Of a DNA stretch of 64,000 nucleotides, positions 26,951-35,887 are shown one piece after another. The stretch covers positions 538,262-602,261 of the forward strand of contig NZ_BMOU01000001.1 of assembly GCF_014647235.1 (NCBI RefSeq). Reading direction: 5' to 3'. How positions within the stretch are numbered: the stretch's first letter is position 1; each line of letters begins with the position of its first letter. The position numbers were made by a program, and so were the translations under genes. The notes under the pieces are model-generated. The model saw nothing but the letters and a program-made list of their open reading frames with translations, did no database searches and was not told where the DNA came from. This stretch comes from Haloarcula pellucida (GTDB taxonomy: Archaea; Halobacteriota; Halobacteria; Halobacteriales; Haloarculaceae).

Positions 26951-27262
26951 GCTAGACGGTCCGGGGGCCGAACTGAAAAGCGGCCACCTTGATCACTGAC
27001 AGTGATGAAAAGACTGAAAGGTATAAACTTATTACACATACATCTGACATTGGGCTCCTCGACAAAGGCGTGGCGATGCCGGCGAAGGGTCTGACCCGCC
27101 CGCACCCCGCTGTCGTCACGACGGTCGAGTGGGGCACTACCAACCGAGACCTATGCTTCGAACTACAGCACTACGTACCCTCGATTTCGGGGCCGAACTG
27201 CGGTCGGTAGCACCCGGGATATCGACTCGGATCACTGTGCCGCCTTCGTCGACGATGGTAGT
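26951..27262. other. Intergenic region between DUF255 gene and BAT-type regulator
   Basis: These 312 bases hold an AT-rich patch with gtataaactt near 27020-27030, a plausible TATA element, and a short partial palindrome, tgatcactgacagtgat, at 26991-27007. A 73-codon ORF from 26989 has composition unlike its neighbours and is not called. No RNA gene is apparent. Confidence 0.4.
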
Positions 27263-29821
27263 ATGACCGTCGACGTGCGTATCGGTCTCCCGACAGACAC
27301 GGTCGGGATAGCCGACGCAGTCGCCGTCGGCGAATCGACCCGCGTCGAACTCGAACCGTGTGTCTACACCGACGGCGGACTGACGCCGTATCTCCGGGTC
27401 GAGACTGACGACCCCGATGCGTTCGACACGGCGCTCCGGGCGGACCGGGCCGTCGAGACGGCGAGGCGTCACCGGGACGACGACGGCACCGTCCGGTATC
27501 GAGTCACGTGGTCGTTCGACGAGACCGACGTGTTCTCGCTGCTGCGGGGGCACGGCGTCGTCCTCCAGCGTGCCCACGCCACGGCCTGTGAGTGGGTCTT
27601 CCAACTCCGGGCCCCCGACAGTGCTGCGCTGACGGACTTTCTCGATGCGTGCCGGGACGCCGACCTCTCGCCACGGGTCTACCGGAGCGAGGGCGTCGAC
27701 TGCCGAGCAGACGGCACCGTAGCGACGGCAGACGACGGTACCACTGGTTCACCGGGCGCGTTCGAGGGTGACCCGCCGTTCCGCCAGATACTCGACAACA
27801 TCGAGGAGGTCGTCTGGATGAGCGACCCGGACAAAGAGGAGATAATATACGTCAATCCCGCTTACGAGGCGGTCTGGGGACAGCCCCGCGAACGCCTCTC
27901 CGAGGAGCCCCTTGCGTTTCTCGACGCCGTCCACCCCGAAGACCGGGCACGGGTCCGCTCGTCACTCGACCGACAGCCGACCGGCGAGTACGACGAGGAG
28001 TACCGGATACGGCGCCCGGACGGGACGACGCGGTGGATTCGGGACCGAGCGGTGTCTATCACCGACGACGAGGGGAACGTCGTCCGCGTCGCCGGCATCG
28101 CCGAGGACATCACCGAACGGAAGGAACGCGAGCAGTTGCGGCGGACGCTCAACGAGGCCGCACAGGCGATGCTCGGGGCGACCACTAGCCAAGCGGTCGC
28201 CGAGATATCGGTCGAGACGGCCATCGACGCGCTGGGGCTGACCTTCGCCTGCGTCTACGTACCCGGCGAGGAGGACGGGACCCTCCGACCGATAGCGTGC
28301 GCCGCCGACGGAGAGACACCGGACGACCCCGCCGCTGTCACCGGCTCGGAGAACCCGCTTTGGGAATCGTTCGCGAGCGGGCAATCGACGGCGTTCGACG
28401 CCTCGTTCGCGCACCGACTGCCGGTCCCGTCGCGCGTCCAGCGTGGCTGGGTCGAAGCGCTCGGCGAATACGGCGTGTTGGTGTTCGCGACTCGCTCTGA
28501 GACTGCCTTCGACGACCGGACCGACAGATACGCCGGCATACTGACGGCCATCACCGAGGTGGGGTTAGGACAGACCGAACGCGAAGCACGACTCGAACGG
28601 CAGAACGAGCGGCTATCCGATCTCTCTCGACTCAACGCCGTCATCAGGGACATCAACACCGAGGTCGCCGCGACGACGAACCGGGACGCTATCGAGCACA
28701 ACGTCTGTGAGCGGTTCGCCGTCGAGGAGTCGTACCTCGCGGCCTGTATCTGTGACCGGTCGTCCGGCGACAGCGTCCGGGTACGCAGGCGTGCCGGCAC
28801 CACCGAGAGTCAGACCGACCTCGACGGTGGCGACCACGTCGACGCCCCACTCATCAGCGATCTGATAGATACGGCGACCGCGACGGGGACTGTCCGGGTC
28901 GACCGCGACGCCGACGCGCGCGGCGACGCCGGGTCGTGGTACGATACGTTCCGGGACGCGGGTTGTCGAGCCGTCGTCGCCGTCCCGCTGACGTCCGGAA
29001 ACGTCGCCTACGGCGTCCTCCTGCTGTTTATTGACGACCCATCGGTGTTCGACGAGGAGTTCCTGACGGTCCTCGGGGAACTCGGACAGATGATCGGTCG
29101 CGCGATTCGCGCCGCTGAGACCCGCAAGACGCTGCTGACCGATACGGCGACCGAACTGGAGTTCGAGGTCGACGACGCGGAGATGTTCTTTCACGCCATC
29201 TCTGCCGAGTTCGACTGCCGACTCGACCTCGAAGGACTCGTCCCGGCCGACTCGGACCAACTCGTCTTCTACGTCGACGTCGAAGGCGTCCCAGCCGAGC
29301 GGCTGGTCGAACGCGCCGAGGGAGCACCGGGAATCACCTCCGTCAGGACGATTACCGGGGGTACGGATGGCGGCCTGTTCGAGTTCCACGTCGTCGGGGG
29401 GTCGGCGATACAGGTCCTCGCCGCGTACGGCGCGACCATACGGTCCGCGTCCGCGGACGGCGGCGTCGCCCGCATCGTCGCCGAAATCGCGTCCGACATC
29501 GAGGTACGACCGCTCGTCTCGACTCTCGAAGACGCCTGTCCGGGGGCGACACTCGTCAGGAAGAGCGAACTGGACCGGCCCGTCAGGACCGTACAGCAGT
29601 TCCGGGAGTCGCTCGCCGATCGGTTGACCGACCGGCAGGTCGACGTCCTCCACAGCGCGTACCTCTCCGGGTACTTCGAGTGGCCACGCGAGAGCACCGC
29701 AGAAGACATCGCCGCGTCGTTCGACGTCTCCTCGTCGACGATTCACTTCCACCTCCGGAACGCACTGCGGGCCCTTCTCGAGACGTATTACGAGGAGGAC
29801 CGCTACAGGACCGAGGCGTAA
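27263..29821 (+). CDS. BAT-PAS-GAF-GAF-BAT-HTH_10 sensory transcription regulator
   Basis: This 852-residue regulator has, in order, an N-terminal BAT-like domain (about 1-145), a PAS domain (about 170-290, with NIEEVVWMSDPDKEEIIYVNPAYE and a PAC-like end DITERKERE), a GAF domain (about 295-435), a second GAF (about 455-615), a BAT sensory domain (about 630-775) and the HTH_10 helix-turn-helix at the end (LTDRQVDVLHSAYLSGYFEWP). No kinase domain or membrane helix is present, so it is a cytoplasmic one-component sensor. The signal is unknown. Bacterio-opsin activator paralogs respond to oxygen, light or redox in haloarchaea. Two BAT-like domains in one chain is noteworthy. Confidence 0.88.
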   Translation: MTVDVRIGLPTDTVGIADAVAVGESTRVELEPCVYTDGGLTPYLRVETDDPDAFDTALRADRAVETARRHRDDDGTVRYRVTWSFDETDVFSLLRGHGVVLQRAHATACEWVFQLRAPDSAALTDFLDACRDADLSPRVYRSEGVDCRADGTVATADDGTTGSPGAFEGDPPFRQILDNIEEVVWMSDPDKEEIIYVNPAYEAVWGQPRERLSEEPLAFLDAVHPEDRARVRSSLDRQPTGEYDEEYRIRRPDGTTRWIRDRAVSITDDEGNVVRVAGIAEDITERKEREQLRRTLNEAAQAMLGATTSQAVAEISVETAIDALGLTFACVYVPGEEDGTLRPIACAADGETPDDPAAVTGSENPLWESFASGQSTAFDASFAHRLPVPSRVQRGWVEALGEYGVLVFATRSETAFDDRTDRYAGILTAITEVGLGQTEREARLERQNERLSDLSRLNAVIRDINTEVAATTNRDAIEHNVCERFAVEESYLAACICDRSSGDSVRVRRRAGTTESQTDLDGGDHVDAPLISDLIDTATATGTVRVDRDADARGDAGSWYDTFRDAGCRAVVAVPLTSGNVAYGVLLLFIDDPSVFDEEFLTVLGELGQMIGRAIRAAETRKTLLTDTATELEFEVDDAEMFFHAISAEFDCRLDLEGLVPADSDQLVFYVDVEGVPAERLVERAEGAPGITSVRTITGGTDGGLFEFHVVGGSAIQVLAAYGATIRSASADGGVARIVAEIASDIEVRPLVSTLEDACPGATLVRKSELDRPVRTVQQFRESLADRLTDRQVDVLHSAYLSGYFEWPRESTAEDIAASFDVSSSTIHFHLRNALRALLETYYEEDRYRTEA

Positions 29822-30027
29822 CCGGTCGTCATCGCTCACTGCCTGCGTCTCGGTCGCGACCCGCGGGGACGCGCCGTCCTGACTGGATCGGTCTAGACAT
29901 TTCTAGGGAACCTTTCTGTCGGACGGCACGCACCGATTCTACTGTACGCTCTCGCGGAACGAGACGGCGAACTCGGCGGTTCGTGAGCAACTGCAATCCT
30001 CCGGAGAGACGCTGCTAACATCGAACA

Positions 30028-30621
30028 ATGCAAAGCACAAATATGACAGATGACGATCACTATCGGGCGGACGGTTCGAGCGAAGCGCCAGCGAAATCCG
30101 AGCGGACGGACGACTGTGTCCGTCTCGACCAGTTCCTCGACCAGTCGACAGACGCAGTGACGATCGAACTCTGGCTCCGTGAGGGGACCGGACACACCGT
30201 GCGCGACGTGCAGGCCCAGTACAGACAGCAGACGACGGCGCTCGAAACGAGCCCACAGGTCGCGGACGTCACGATTCGGACGTGGCCGACGCGGCTCTTT
30301 CGGGACCTTGACCAGGAGGCTGTGTCGGGCCCGGTCCACCGGGCGGTTCGGGAGATGGAGGCGTGGGCGTCGGAGAACGGCTACAGCCTCGCCCCGGCGT
30401 TCCAGCGACGCGTCGTCCGTTCGCCCCTGTCGGGTCGCCGACGCGAGGAGGTCACGCTCCCCATCGTCTGTCTGGCTATCCACGGCGACGCGGGGCTCGA
30501 AGGCGTGTTCCCCGCCCGACACGACGGGGTGGTGTACACTGTCGAGGACTTCTACGAGGCGATTCGTGACACCGCATCCGAGGACCAAGTGGCCGATTCG
30601 GCGACCGTCGGGGCCGAATGA
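30028..30621 (+). CDS. Conserved haloarchaeal protein of the HTH-associated type
   Basis: This 197-residue protein (an alternative ATG at 30043 would remove five residues) has a ferredoxin-like N-terminal half (DAVTIELWLREG) and the segment REMEAWASENGYSLAPAFQR, which recurs in a large haloarchaeal family often labelled HTH-domain proteins. It continues LPIVCLAIHGDAGLEGVFPA and VYTVEDFYEAI. No clear DNA-binding helix is seen. Its ATGA overlap with the next ORF, and that ORF's overlap with a DUF7344 gene, make a three-gene cluster. Confidence 0.78.
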   Translation: MQSTNMTDDDHYRADGSSEAPAKSERTDDCVRLDQFLDQSTDAVTIELWLREGTGHTVRDVQAQYRQQTTALETSPQVADVTIRTWPTRLFRDLDQEAVSGPVHRAVREMEAWASENGYSLAPAFQRRVVRSPLSGRRREEVTLPIVCLAIHGDAGLEGVFPARHDGVVYTVEDFYEAIRDTASEDQVADSATVGAE

Positions 30622-30824
30622 TGACGACCGACAGCCCATCTGCCCGGACCCGACTCCTCGAAGCGCGCGTGTTCCTCGACGATGCGACGGAACGACTCGA
30701 CGCCGACGACCTGACCGACGACGTGGAGGCGATCTGCGAGGACATCGACGCGGTGCTGGCCGAACTCGACGCCACAGACGAGGCGACCGACATACGGCAG
30801 TCCAGTCGGCGGTCATCGCGATGA
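30618..30824 (+). CDS. Small acidic helical protein in a three-gene cluster
   Basis: This 68-residue product overlaps its neighbours by ATGA on both sides. It is predicted to be helical and acidic (ARTRLLEARVFLDDATERLD, then EAICEDIDAVLAELDA), with a basic serine-rich C-terminus. The overlaps and codon bias support a real gene. It may be a partner of the flanking proteins; no domain is recognised. Confidence 0.62.
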   Translation: MMTTDSPSARTRLLEARVFLDDATERLDADDLTDDVEAICEDIDAVLAELDATDEATDIRQSSRRSSR

Positions 30825-31207
30825 TGTCGCCGGCTTCGGACGGCGGCAGCGATACGTCGCTCTCGCGCGAGGAGATGTACTCGCTGCTCGCGTCGCGCTG
30901 GCGACGATACACTCTCTACTGCCTGTTCGTCTATACGACGCCGGTCTCGCTCGCGACCGTCGCCGACACCGTCGCCGAGTTCGAACACGGCGTCCCCGCC
31001 GAGACGATTCCTGACGAACGACTGACGGTGTACATGCGACTGTATCACACGCACGTCCCGAAACTCGCGTCCGCTGGCGTCGTCGACTACGACCAGTCCG
31101 AGGATACGCTGTCGCCAGATACGGGACTGGCGCAACTGGAACCGTACCTCAGAGCGGATGCTCTCGACGACCTCGACGATCACGGTTCGTGGCCTATCGA
31201 GCGGTGA
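30821..31207 (+). CDS. DUF7344-type winged-helix protein
   Basis: This 128-residue protein includes LSREEMYSLLASRWRRYTLY and MRLYHTHVPKLASAGVVDYD, the two conserved stretches of the haloarchaeal DUF7344 family, which resembles ArsR-like winged helices. A segment SLATVADTVAEFE lies between them. It probably binds DNA, but targets are unknown. It is the third gene of the overlapping cluster and precedes a broken membrane-protein gene. Confidence 0.8.
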   Translation: MMSPASDGGSDTSLSREEMYSLLASRWRRYTLYCLFVYTTPVSLATVADTVAEFEHGVPAETIPDERLTVYMRLYHTHVPKLASAGVVDYDQSEDTLSPDTGLAQLEPYLRADALDDLDDHGSWPIER

Positions 31208-31227
31208 GGAGTCGGGAAGAGAGCCGG

Positions 31228-31594
31228 GTGAGCACGGCCAGATTAGAACAGAACGTTGACGCGAGCGCGGTCGACCACGTCCTGACCGACGCCAGACTGA
31301 TACTGGTGGCTGTAACAAACTGAAGCACTTCGCCACCCCGGGGTGGCGAATATCTGTACGAACTTACAGCCACCAGTATGAGCCTGTTTACCGGCACCGT
31401 CGCGGTGTATGCCGGCGTAGCCCGCCGCCTCCTCGACGATAGCGTCGCGGTCGCTGGTCCTCACTGGGCCGACGGTCGCCGGATGGGCCTCCGTCACCGG
31501 GCTGTTCGTCACACTCACGCCGGTGGTGTTCGTCGTCACCGACCGCGTCGGGGCCGATGCGACCGCCGCTACTCGGTGGACGACGACGGAGTGA
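31228..31594 (+). pseudogene. Broken two-helix membrane protein gene (insertion plus frameshift)
   Basis: From a GTG at 31228 a frame reads MSTARLEQNVDASAVDHVL followed by DARLILVAVTN and a stop at 31321-31323. After a palindromic segment, the same frame resumes at 31378 with SLFTGTVAVYAGVARRLLDD. One base later in phase, the other frame gives LVLTGPTVAGWASVTGLF, then VTLTPVVFVVTDRVG, and ends at 31594. Joined, these make a protein of about 110 residues with two membrane helices. The interruption is a stop inside an inverted-repeat insertion, and the second break is a one-base frameshift near 31455. No intact relative is in the window, so the reconstruction is inference. Confidence 0.55.
31300..31379. 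repeat. 80-bp palindromic element (MITE-like) in the broken gene
   Basis: Perfect 16-bp inverted repeats, atactggtggctgtaa (31300-31315) and its complement (31364-31379), bracket a 48-base core. The core contains a perfect 22-bp palindrome at 31329-31350, whose half is ttcgccacccc. The structure could form nested hairpins. It resembles a small non-autonomous element or the end of an IS200/IS605-type element, but no target duplication is obvious. The left arm may also be coding sequence of the host gene (ILVAV). Confidence 0.6.
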
Positions 31595-31634
31595 GAGAGC
31601 AATACTTACATCCGAGCCCATCCGGCCTTGAGGT

Positions 31635-32933
31635 ATGACAGAGACAGTGCTGCTGGTGGGTGGCGGCGGCCGAGAACACGCCGTCGCTCGTTCGCTCGCC
31701 GACTCCGACGCCGACCTGTACGCCTGTGCGGGCAACCGCAACCCGGGCATCGTCGCGCTGGCCGACGGGTTCGAGACGCTCGACACGACGAACCCGCAGG
31801 CCGTCACGACCTACGCTCGCGAAATCGACGCGACGCTCGCCGTCGTCGGCCCCGAGGCACCGCTCGCGGCGGGGGTCGCCGACGCCCTCGACGACGCCGG
31901 CGTCTACGCGTTCGGCCCGCAGCAGTCCGAGGCCCGAATCGAGACGGACAAGGCGTTCCAGCGCCGGTTCATGCGGGAGCACGACATCCCCGGCTGTCCG
32001 GACTTCGAGACGTTCGAGGACATGGACGCCGCCTGCGAGTACATCGACGAGTACGACGGCGACCTCGCGGTCAAGCCCGCCGGCCTCACCGGCGGCAAGG
32101 GCGTCCGCGTCATCGGCGACCAGTGTACCGCCGAGGAAGCCAAGGCGTACCTCCGCGACTCGGACTACGACCGCGTCGTCCTCGAAGAGCGCCTCGTCGG
32201 CGAGGAGTTCACCGTGCAGGCGTTCGTCGCCAACGGCCAGCTCCGCGTCACGCCGGCCGTGCAGGACCACAAACGCGCCTACGAGGGCGACGAGGGACCG
32301 AACACCGGCGGGATGGGGAGTTACACCGACGCCAGCCTCGAACTCCCGTTCATGACCGAGGACGACTACAACGACGCCGTCGACGTCCTCCGCGCGACGG
32401 TGGACGCACTGGACGGCTACAAGGGCGTCCTCTACGGCCAGTTCATGCTGACCGAGACGGGGCCGCGCGTGGTCGAGTTCAACGCCCGCTTTGGCGACCC
32501 CGAGGCGATGAACACGCTCCCGGTCCTGAACACGGACTTCCTCGACGTGCTGACGGCGGCCCGGGACGACCTCTCCTTACCGCAACTGTCCTTCCGCCCG
32601 AAGGCCACCGTCTGTAAGTACGCCGTCCCCGACGGCTACCCGACCGAACCGGAGTCTGGCGCGAAGGTCACCATCGACGAGGACAACGCGGGCGAGGCCA
32701 TCCTCTACTACGCCAGCGTCGACCAGCGCGAGGACGGCATCTACACGACCACCTCTCGCTCCTACGCCGTCGTCGGCGTCGCCGACACCATCGGTGAGGC
32801 CGAGGAGATAGCCGAGGGCGCGCTAGAGCGGGCCGGCACCGAGGGCCTGCGCGTCCGCCACGACATCGGCACGGCCGACCTCGTCCAGCAGCGCATCGAC
32901 CACATGTCCGAGATTCGCGGCGGCGCGGACTGA
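31635..32933 (+). CDS. purD: Phosphoribosylamine-glycine ligase
   Basis: This 432-residue ATP-grasp enzyme makes glycinamide ribonucleotide in purine synthesis. It starts TETVLLVGGGGREHAVA, the family N-terminus, and shows GPEAPLAAGVADAL, KPAGLTGGKGVRVI (ATP-binding), GPNTGGMGSYTDAS and FNARFGDPEA (metal-binding). Length matches the family. The gene stands alone, with the broken membrane gene upstream and trkH downstream. Confidence 0.97.
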   Translation: MTETVLLVGGGGREHAVARSLADSDADLYACAGNRNPGIVALADGFETLDTTNPQAVTTYAREIDATLAVVGPEAPLAAGVADALDDAGVYAFGPQQSEARIETDKAFQRRFMREHDIPGCPDFETFEDMDAACEYIDEYDGDLAVKPAGLTGGKGVRVIGDQCTAEEAKAYLRDSDYDRVVLEERLVGEEFTVQAFVANGQLRVTPAVQDHKRAYEGDEGPNTGGMGSYTDASLELPFMTEDDYNDAVDVLRATVDALDGYKGVLYGQFMLTETGPRVVEFNARFGDPEAMNTLPVLNTDFLDVLTAARDDLSLPQLSFRPKATVCKYAVPDGYPTEPESGAKVTIDEDNAGEAILYYASVDQREDGIYTTTSRSYAVVGVADTIGEAEEIAEGALERAGTEGLRVRHDIGTADLVQQRIDHMSEIRGGAD

Positions 32934-33044
32934 GGCTCGCGAACCGATTTCTCTCGCCGGACTTCGCGGAGGATTGAAGCCGACAGCCGTTCTCTGTAAC
33001 GCCGTGTGCGTCGAGACAGTCGGAGTGACGGGATGTGATCGCCG

Positions 33045-34544
33045 GTGGCGCTGACCACGGTCGACGTCCGGTCGTCGCTGAACGTCCTCGGCCGGATACT
33101 CCAGTGGCTCGTCGTCCCGTTGGCGGTACCGGTACTGGTCGCACTCGCCTACGGCGAGTCGCCCGTCCCGTATCTCGTCGCCATCGGCGCGACGCTGGTG
33201 GTCGGCACCGCGCTCGTGCAGTTCGAACGGGACCGCATCCACGACCGGGAGGCGTTCCTCACCGTCTCGCTGGCGTGGCTCGGAATCGCCGTCGTCGGCG
33301 CCATCCCGCTGTACGTCGAGGGGACGGGCGTGTTCGCGAGTCCGGTAAACGCGCTGTTCGAGGGGATGAGCGGCATCACGACGACGGGCGCGACGGTCAT
33401 CCGCGACTTCGACGCCCACACGCAGGCCCTGCTGATGTGGCGGCAGGTCCTCCAGTGGCTCGGCGGTCTCGGCGTCCTGCTACTGGCGACGGCCGTCCTC
33501 TCACGGCTCTCGGTCGCCGGCGCGCAGTTGATGGAGACGGAGACGCGGACGAAGGACGTCACGAAACTCACGCCGGGCATCGAGGACACGGCGAAGCTAC
33601 TGGCGCTCGTCTACCTCCTGCTCACTGCCGGTGCGACGCTCGTCCTCCTCGCCCTGCACCTCCTCGGACTCGCGCCGGAGATGACCGCCTTCGACGCCGT
33701 CGCCCACGCGCTGACAGCCATCGCGACTGCCGGCTTCTCGCCGCGGGCCGAGAGCGTCGGCGCGTTCTCGCCGGCGGTCCAGTGGGCCGTCACCCTGTTC
33801 ATGATAGTCGGTGCGACGAACTTCGTGTTGCTGTACGCGCTCCTGGGCGGCAACGCCACGAGGCTCCGGCGGAGCGAGGAGTTCCGCTTCTACCTCGGCA
33901 TCCTCGGGGCCGGGACGCTACTCATCGTGGGGTTACTGATCGCTGACCCCCGGTTCACGGCCGACCCCGAGACGACGGCCCGGCACGCGACGTTTCAAGT
34001 CGCCTCTATCGTGACGACGACGGGCTACGCATCGACGGACTTCAACACGTGGTCCGCGGCCGCGAAGAACGTCCTCTTCGTGGCGATGTTCAGCGGCGGG
34101 ATGGCCGGGTCGACGACCTGCTCTATCAAGACGCTCCGGTGGCTCATCGTCACGAAGTCCTTCTGGCGGGACCTGAACGTCTCGGCACACCCACGGAGCG
34201 TCCGCGCGGTCAGAGTCGGTCGGGAGGTCGTCGGCGAGGACACGATTCGGGACGTGTACGCCTACACGCTGGTCGCGCTGGTCATCTTCATCGTCGGCAC
34301 CGTGTTGCTCGTCGCGGACGCCGAACGGGTCGGCGACCCCATCACGGAGTTCGAGGCGCTCTCCGCCGCGGCGTCGATGTTCTTCAACATCGGCCCGGCG
34401 TTCGGACAGGCCGGCCCCTACGGCACCTACGACGGGTTCGCCCGGACGAGCAAGCTCCTGATGGTCCTCCTGATGTGGGTCGGCCGCATCGAGATCATCC
34501 CGGTGATGGTGCTGCTGACGCCGACGTTCTGGCGGCGGCCGTGA
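33045..34544 (+). CDS. trkH: TrkH-type potassium uptake channel subunit
   Basis: This 499-residue polytopic protein begins at a GTG. Four selectivity-filter repeats are visible: GITTTGATV (about residue 110), AIATAGFSP (about 227), SIVTTTGYAST (about 322) and FFNIGPAFG (about 448), each between two membrane helices as in TrkH/KtrB. It would take up K+ with a TrkA-type regulator, which is not in this window. Haloarchaea need molar K+. It is followed after 49 bases by an acyltransferase, then the c-di-AMP/mechanosensitive pair in the opposite direction. Confidence 0.95.
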   Translation: MALTTVDVRSSLNVLGRILQWLVVPLAVPVLVALAYGESPVPYLVAIGATLVVGTALVQFERDRIHDREAFLTVSLAWLGIAVVGAIPLYVEGTGVFASPVNALFEGMSGITTTGATVIRDFDAHTQALLMWRQVLQWLGGLGVLLLATAVLSRLSVAGAQLMETETRTKDVTKLTPGIEDTAKLLALVYLLLTAGATLVLLALHLLGLAPEMTAFDAVAHALTAIATAGFSPRAESVGAFSPAVQWAVTLFMIVGATNFVLLYALLGGNATRLRRSEEFRFYLGILGAGTLLIVGLLIADPRFTADPETTARHATFQVASIVTTTGYASTDFNTWSAAAKNVLFVAMFSGGMAGSTTCSIKTLRWLIVTKSFWRDLNVSAHPRSVRAVRVGREVVGEDTIRDVYAYTLVALVIFIVGTVLLVADAERVGDPITEFEALSAAASMFFNIGPAFGQAGPYGTYDGFARTSKLLMVLLMWVGRIEIIPVMVLLTPTFWRRP

Positions 34545-34593
34545 GTCGCCGGTTCCGAGTGGTTTGATTACGACCGGGACGCAACTGGCAGGC

Positions 34594-35094
34594 GTGAGCG
34601 GCCCACGACACGACGACCTCGACCGCCATCCGACGCCCGGCCCCCGCAACTCCCTGTTCTCGTGGCCGAGCGCGAAGCATCCGCTCCGCGTGATGGTCAA
34701 CTACGTCGTCATCTGGATCTGCCGAGTCTCGCCCAGTCTGCAACTGAAGAACTGGCTGCTGCGGCGCCTCGGTACGACCGTCGGCACCGGCGTCGCGTGG
34801 GGGTTAGAGTCGACGCCGGACGTGTTCTGGCCCGAACTCATCACCGTCCGTGACGACGCCATCGTCGGCTACGACGCCACGTTGCTCTGTCACGAGTTCC
34901 TCCAGGACGAGTACCGGACGGGCGAAGTGGTCGTCGGCGAGCGAGCGATGATTGGCGCGGGCGCAATCGTCCTCCCGGGCGTCGAAATCGGCGCGGACGC
35001 GCAGGTGGCGGCAAACTCGCTGGTCACCGAGGACGTCCCGCCGGAGACGACCGTCGCGGGCGTTCCCGCGGAACCGGTCGAGGCGACCGACTAA
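34594..35094 (+). CDS. Hexapeptide-repeat acyltransferase
   Basis: This 166-residue protein, from a GTG, has left-handed beta-helix repeats in its C-terminal half (VVVGERAMIGAGAIVLPGV, EIGADAQVAANSLV, VPPETTVAGVPAEPV), characteristic of maltose/galactoside-type O-acetyltransferases. The N-terminal part has an amphipathic hydrophobic segment (LRVMVNYVVIWICRV) that may associate with membrane. The acceptor is unknown. It is convergent with mscS and overlaps its 3' end by four bases. Confidence 0.83.
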   Translation: MSGPRHDDLDRHPTPGPRNSLFSWPSAKHPLRVMVNYVVIWICRVSPSLQLKNWLLRRLGTTVGTGVAWGLESTPDVFWPELITVRDDAIVGYDATLLCHEFLQDEYRTGEVVVGERAMIGAGAIVLPGVEIGADAQVAANSLVTEDVPPETTVAGVPAEPVEATD

Positions 35095-35885
35095 TCGCGG
35101 ACCCGGACGATGCCGGACTGCATGACCTGCTGGTTCGGGATGATGTGTTCCTTGCCGTCGCTCTCGACGTGCGTGACGAACATATCGACTTCTTGAACTA
35201 TTCCCTGCTGGTCGCCGATAACCACCTCGTCGCCGATGCTGTACGGTTCCGTCAGCAGGAGATAGAGGCCGGCCGCGCTGGCCGCGAGCAGGTCTTTCAA
35301 CGCCAGTCCCGCGAGGAAGACGATGCCGAAGGAGTACGCCGCGAGCAGGATGAGCAGGGCCATCGTCTCGACGCCGAGTTGGTCCAGCGCGACGAGGACG
35401 GCGAGGAAGAAGATGCTGTACTTGACGAGTTCCGGGAGGACGCCGGCCTCCGGGAGTTTCACGCTCCGGAGTCGCTCGGAGACGACGAGTCTGGCCTTGT
35501 CGCCGGCGATGAGGCCGATGATGATGGCGAAGACCGCGATGAACAGGTCGGGCAGGAACGCGGTAAAGCGGGTCCAGTAGGCCTCGGGATTGACGAGTTG
35601 GGCGATGTTCAGCGCGATGGTGATCGTGAGGATGTAGACGAACAGCGCCGCGAGGTTCGAGACGATACCAACCGTCGACGTCCCGAGGCTCCGGGCGGTC
35701 CGCTCGAACGGCGTCCCCTCGACGGTCTCGGGCACGCCGAGTTCCCGCATGAACTCCCGCGACGCTCTCCAAACGAGGAACCCGACGAGGATTCCCAGCC
35801 CCAACACGAGCAAGGAGATGACGAGTGTCCCTTCGGGCGAGAACAGGGTCCGGATGAAGTCCGGCCAGTCGAATCCGAACTGCAT
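35091..35885 (-). CDS. mscS: Small-conductance mechanosensitive channel (MscS family)
   Basis: This 264-residue protein has four or five membrane helices (TLVISLLVLGLGILVGFLV; IVSNLAALFVYILTITIAL; LFIAVFAIIIGLIAG; LVKYSIFFLAVLVALDQLG; and the pore-like GIVFLAGLALKDLLAASAAG). A beta domain follows with the MscS signature EPYSIGDEVVIGDQQGIVQEVDMFVTHV. It would open on hypo-osmotic swelling. Its start is two bases from the dacZ stop, so the two are probably one transcript. Confidence 0.9.
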   Translation of the reverse strand: MQFGFDWPDFIRTLFSPEGTLVISLLVLGLGILVGFLVWRASREFMRELGVPETVEGTPFERTARSLGTSTVGIVSNLAALFVYILTITIALNIAQLVNPEAYWTRFTAFLPDLFIAVFAIIIGLIAGDKARLVVSERLRSVKLPEAGVLPELVKYSIFFLAVLVALDQLGVETMALLILLAAYSFGIVFLAGLALKDLLAASAAGLYLLLTEPYSIGDEVVIGDQQGIVQEVDMFVTHVESDGKEHIIPNQQVMQSGIVRVRD

Positions 35886-35887
35886 AT

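Noticed and set aside
26989-27210. 73-codon ORF upstream of the BAT-type regulator
   Set aside because: Non-acidic composition and codon use unlike haloarchaeal genes; it occupies the presumed promoter.
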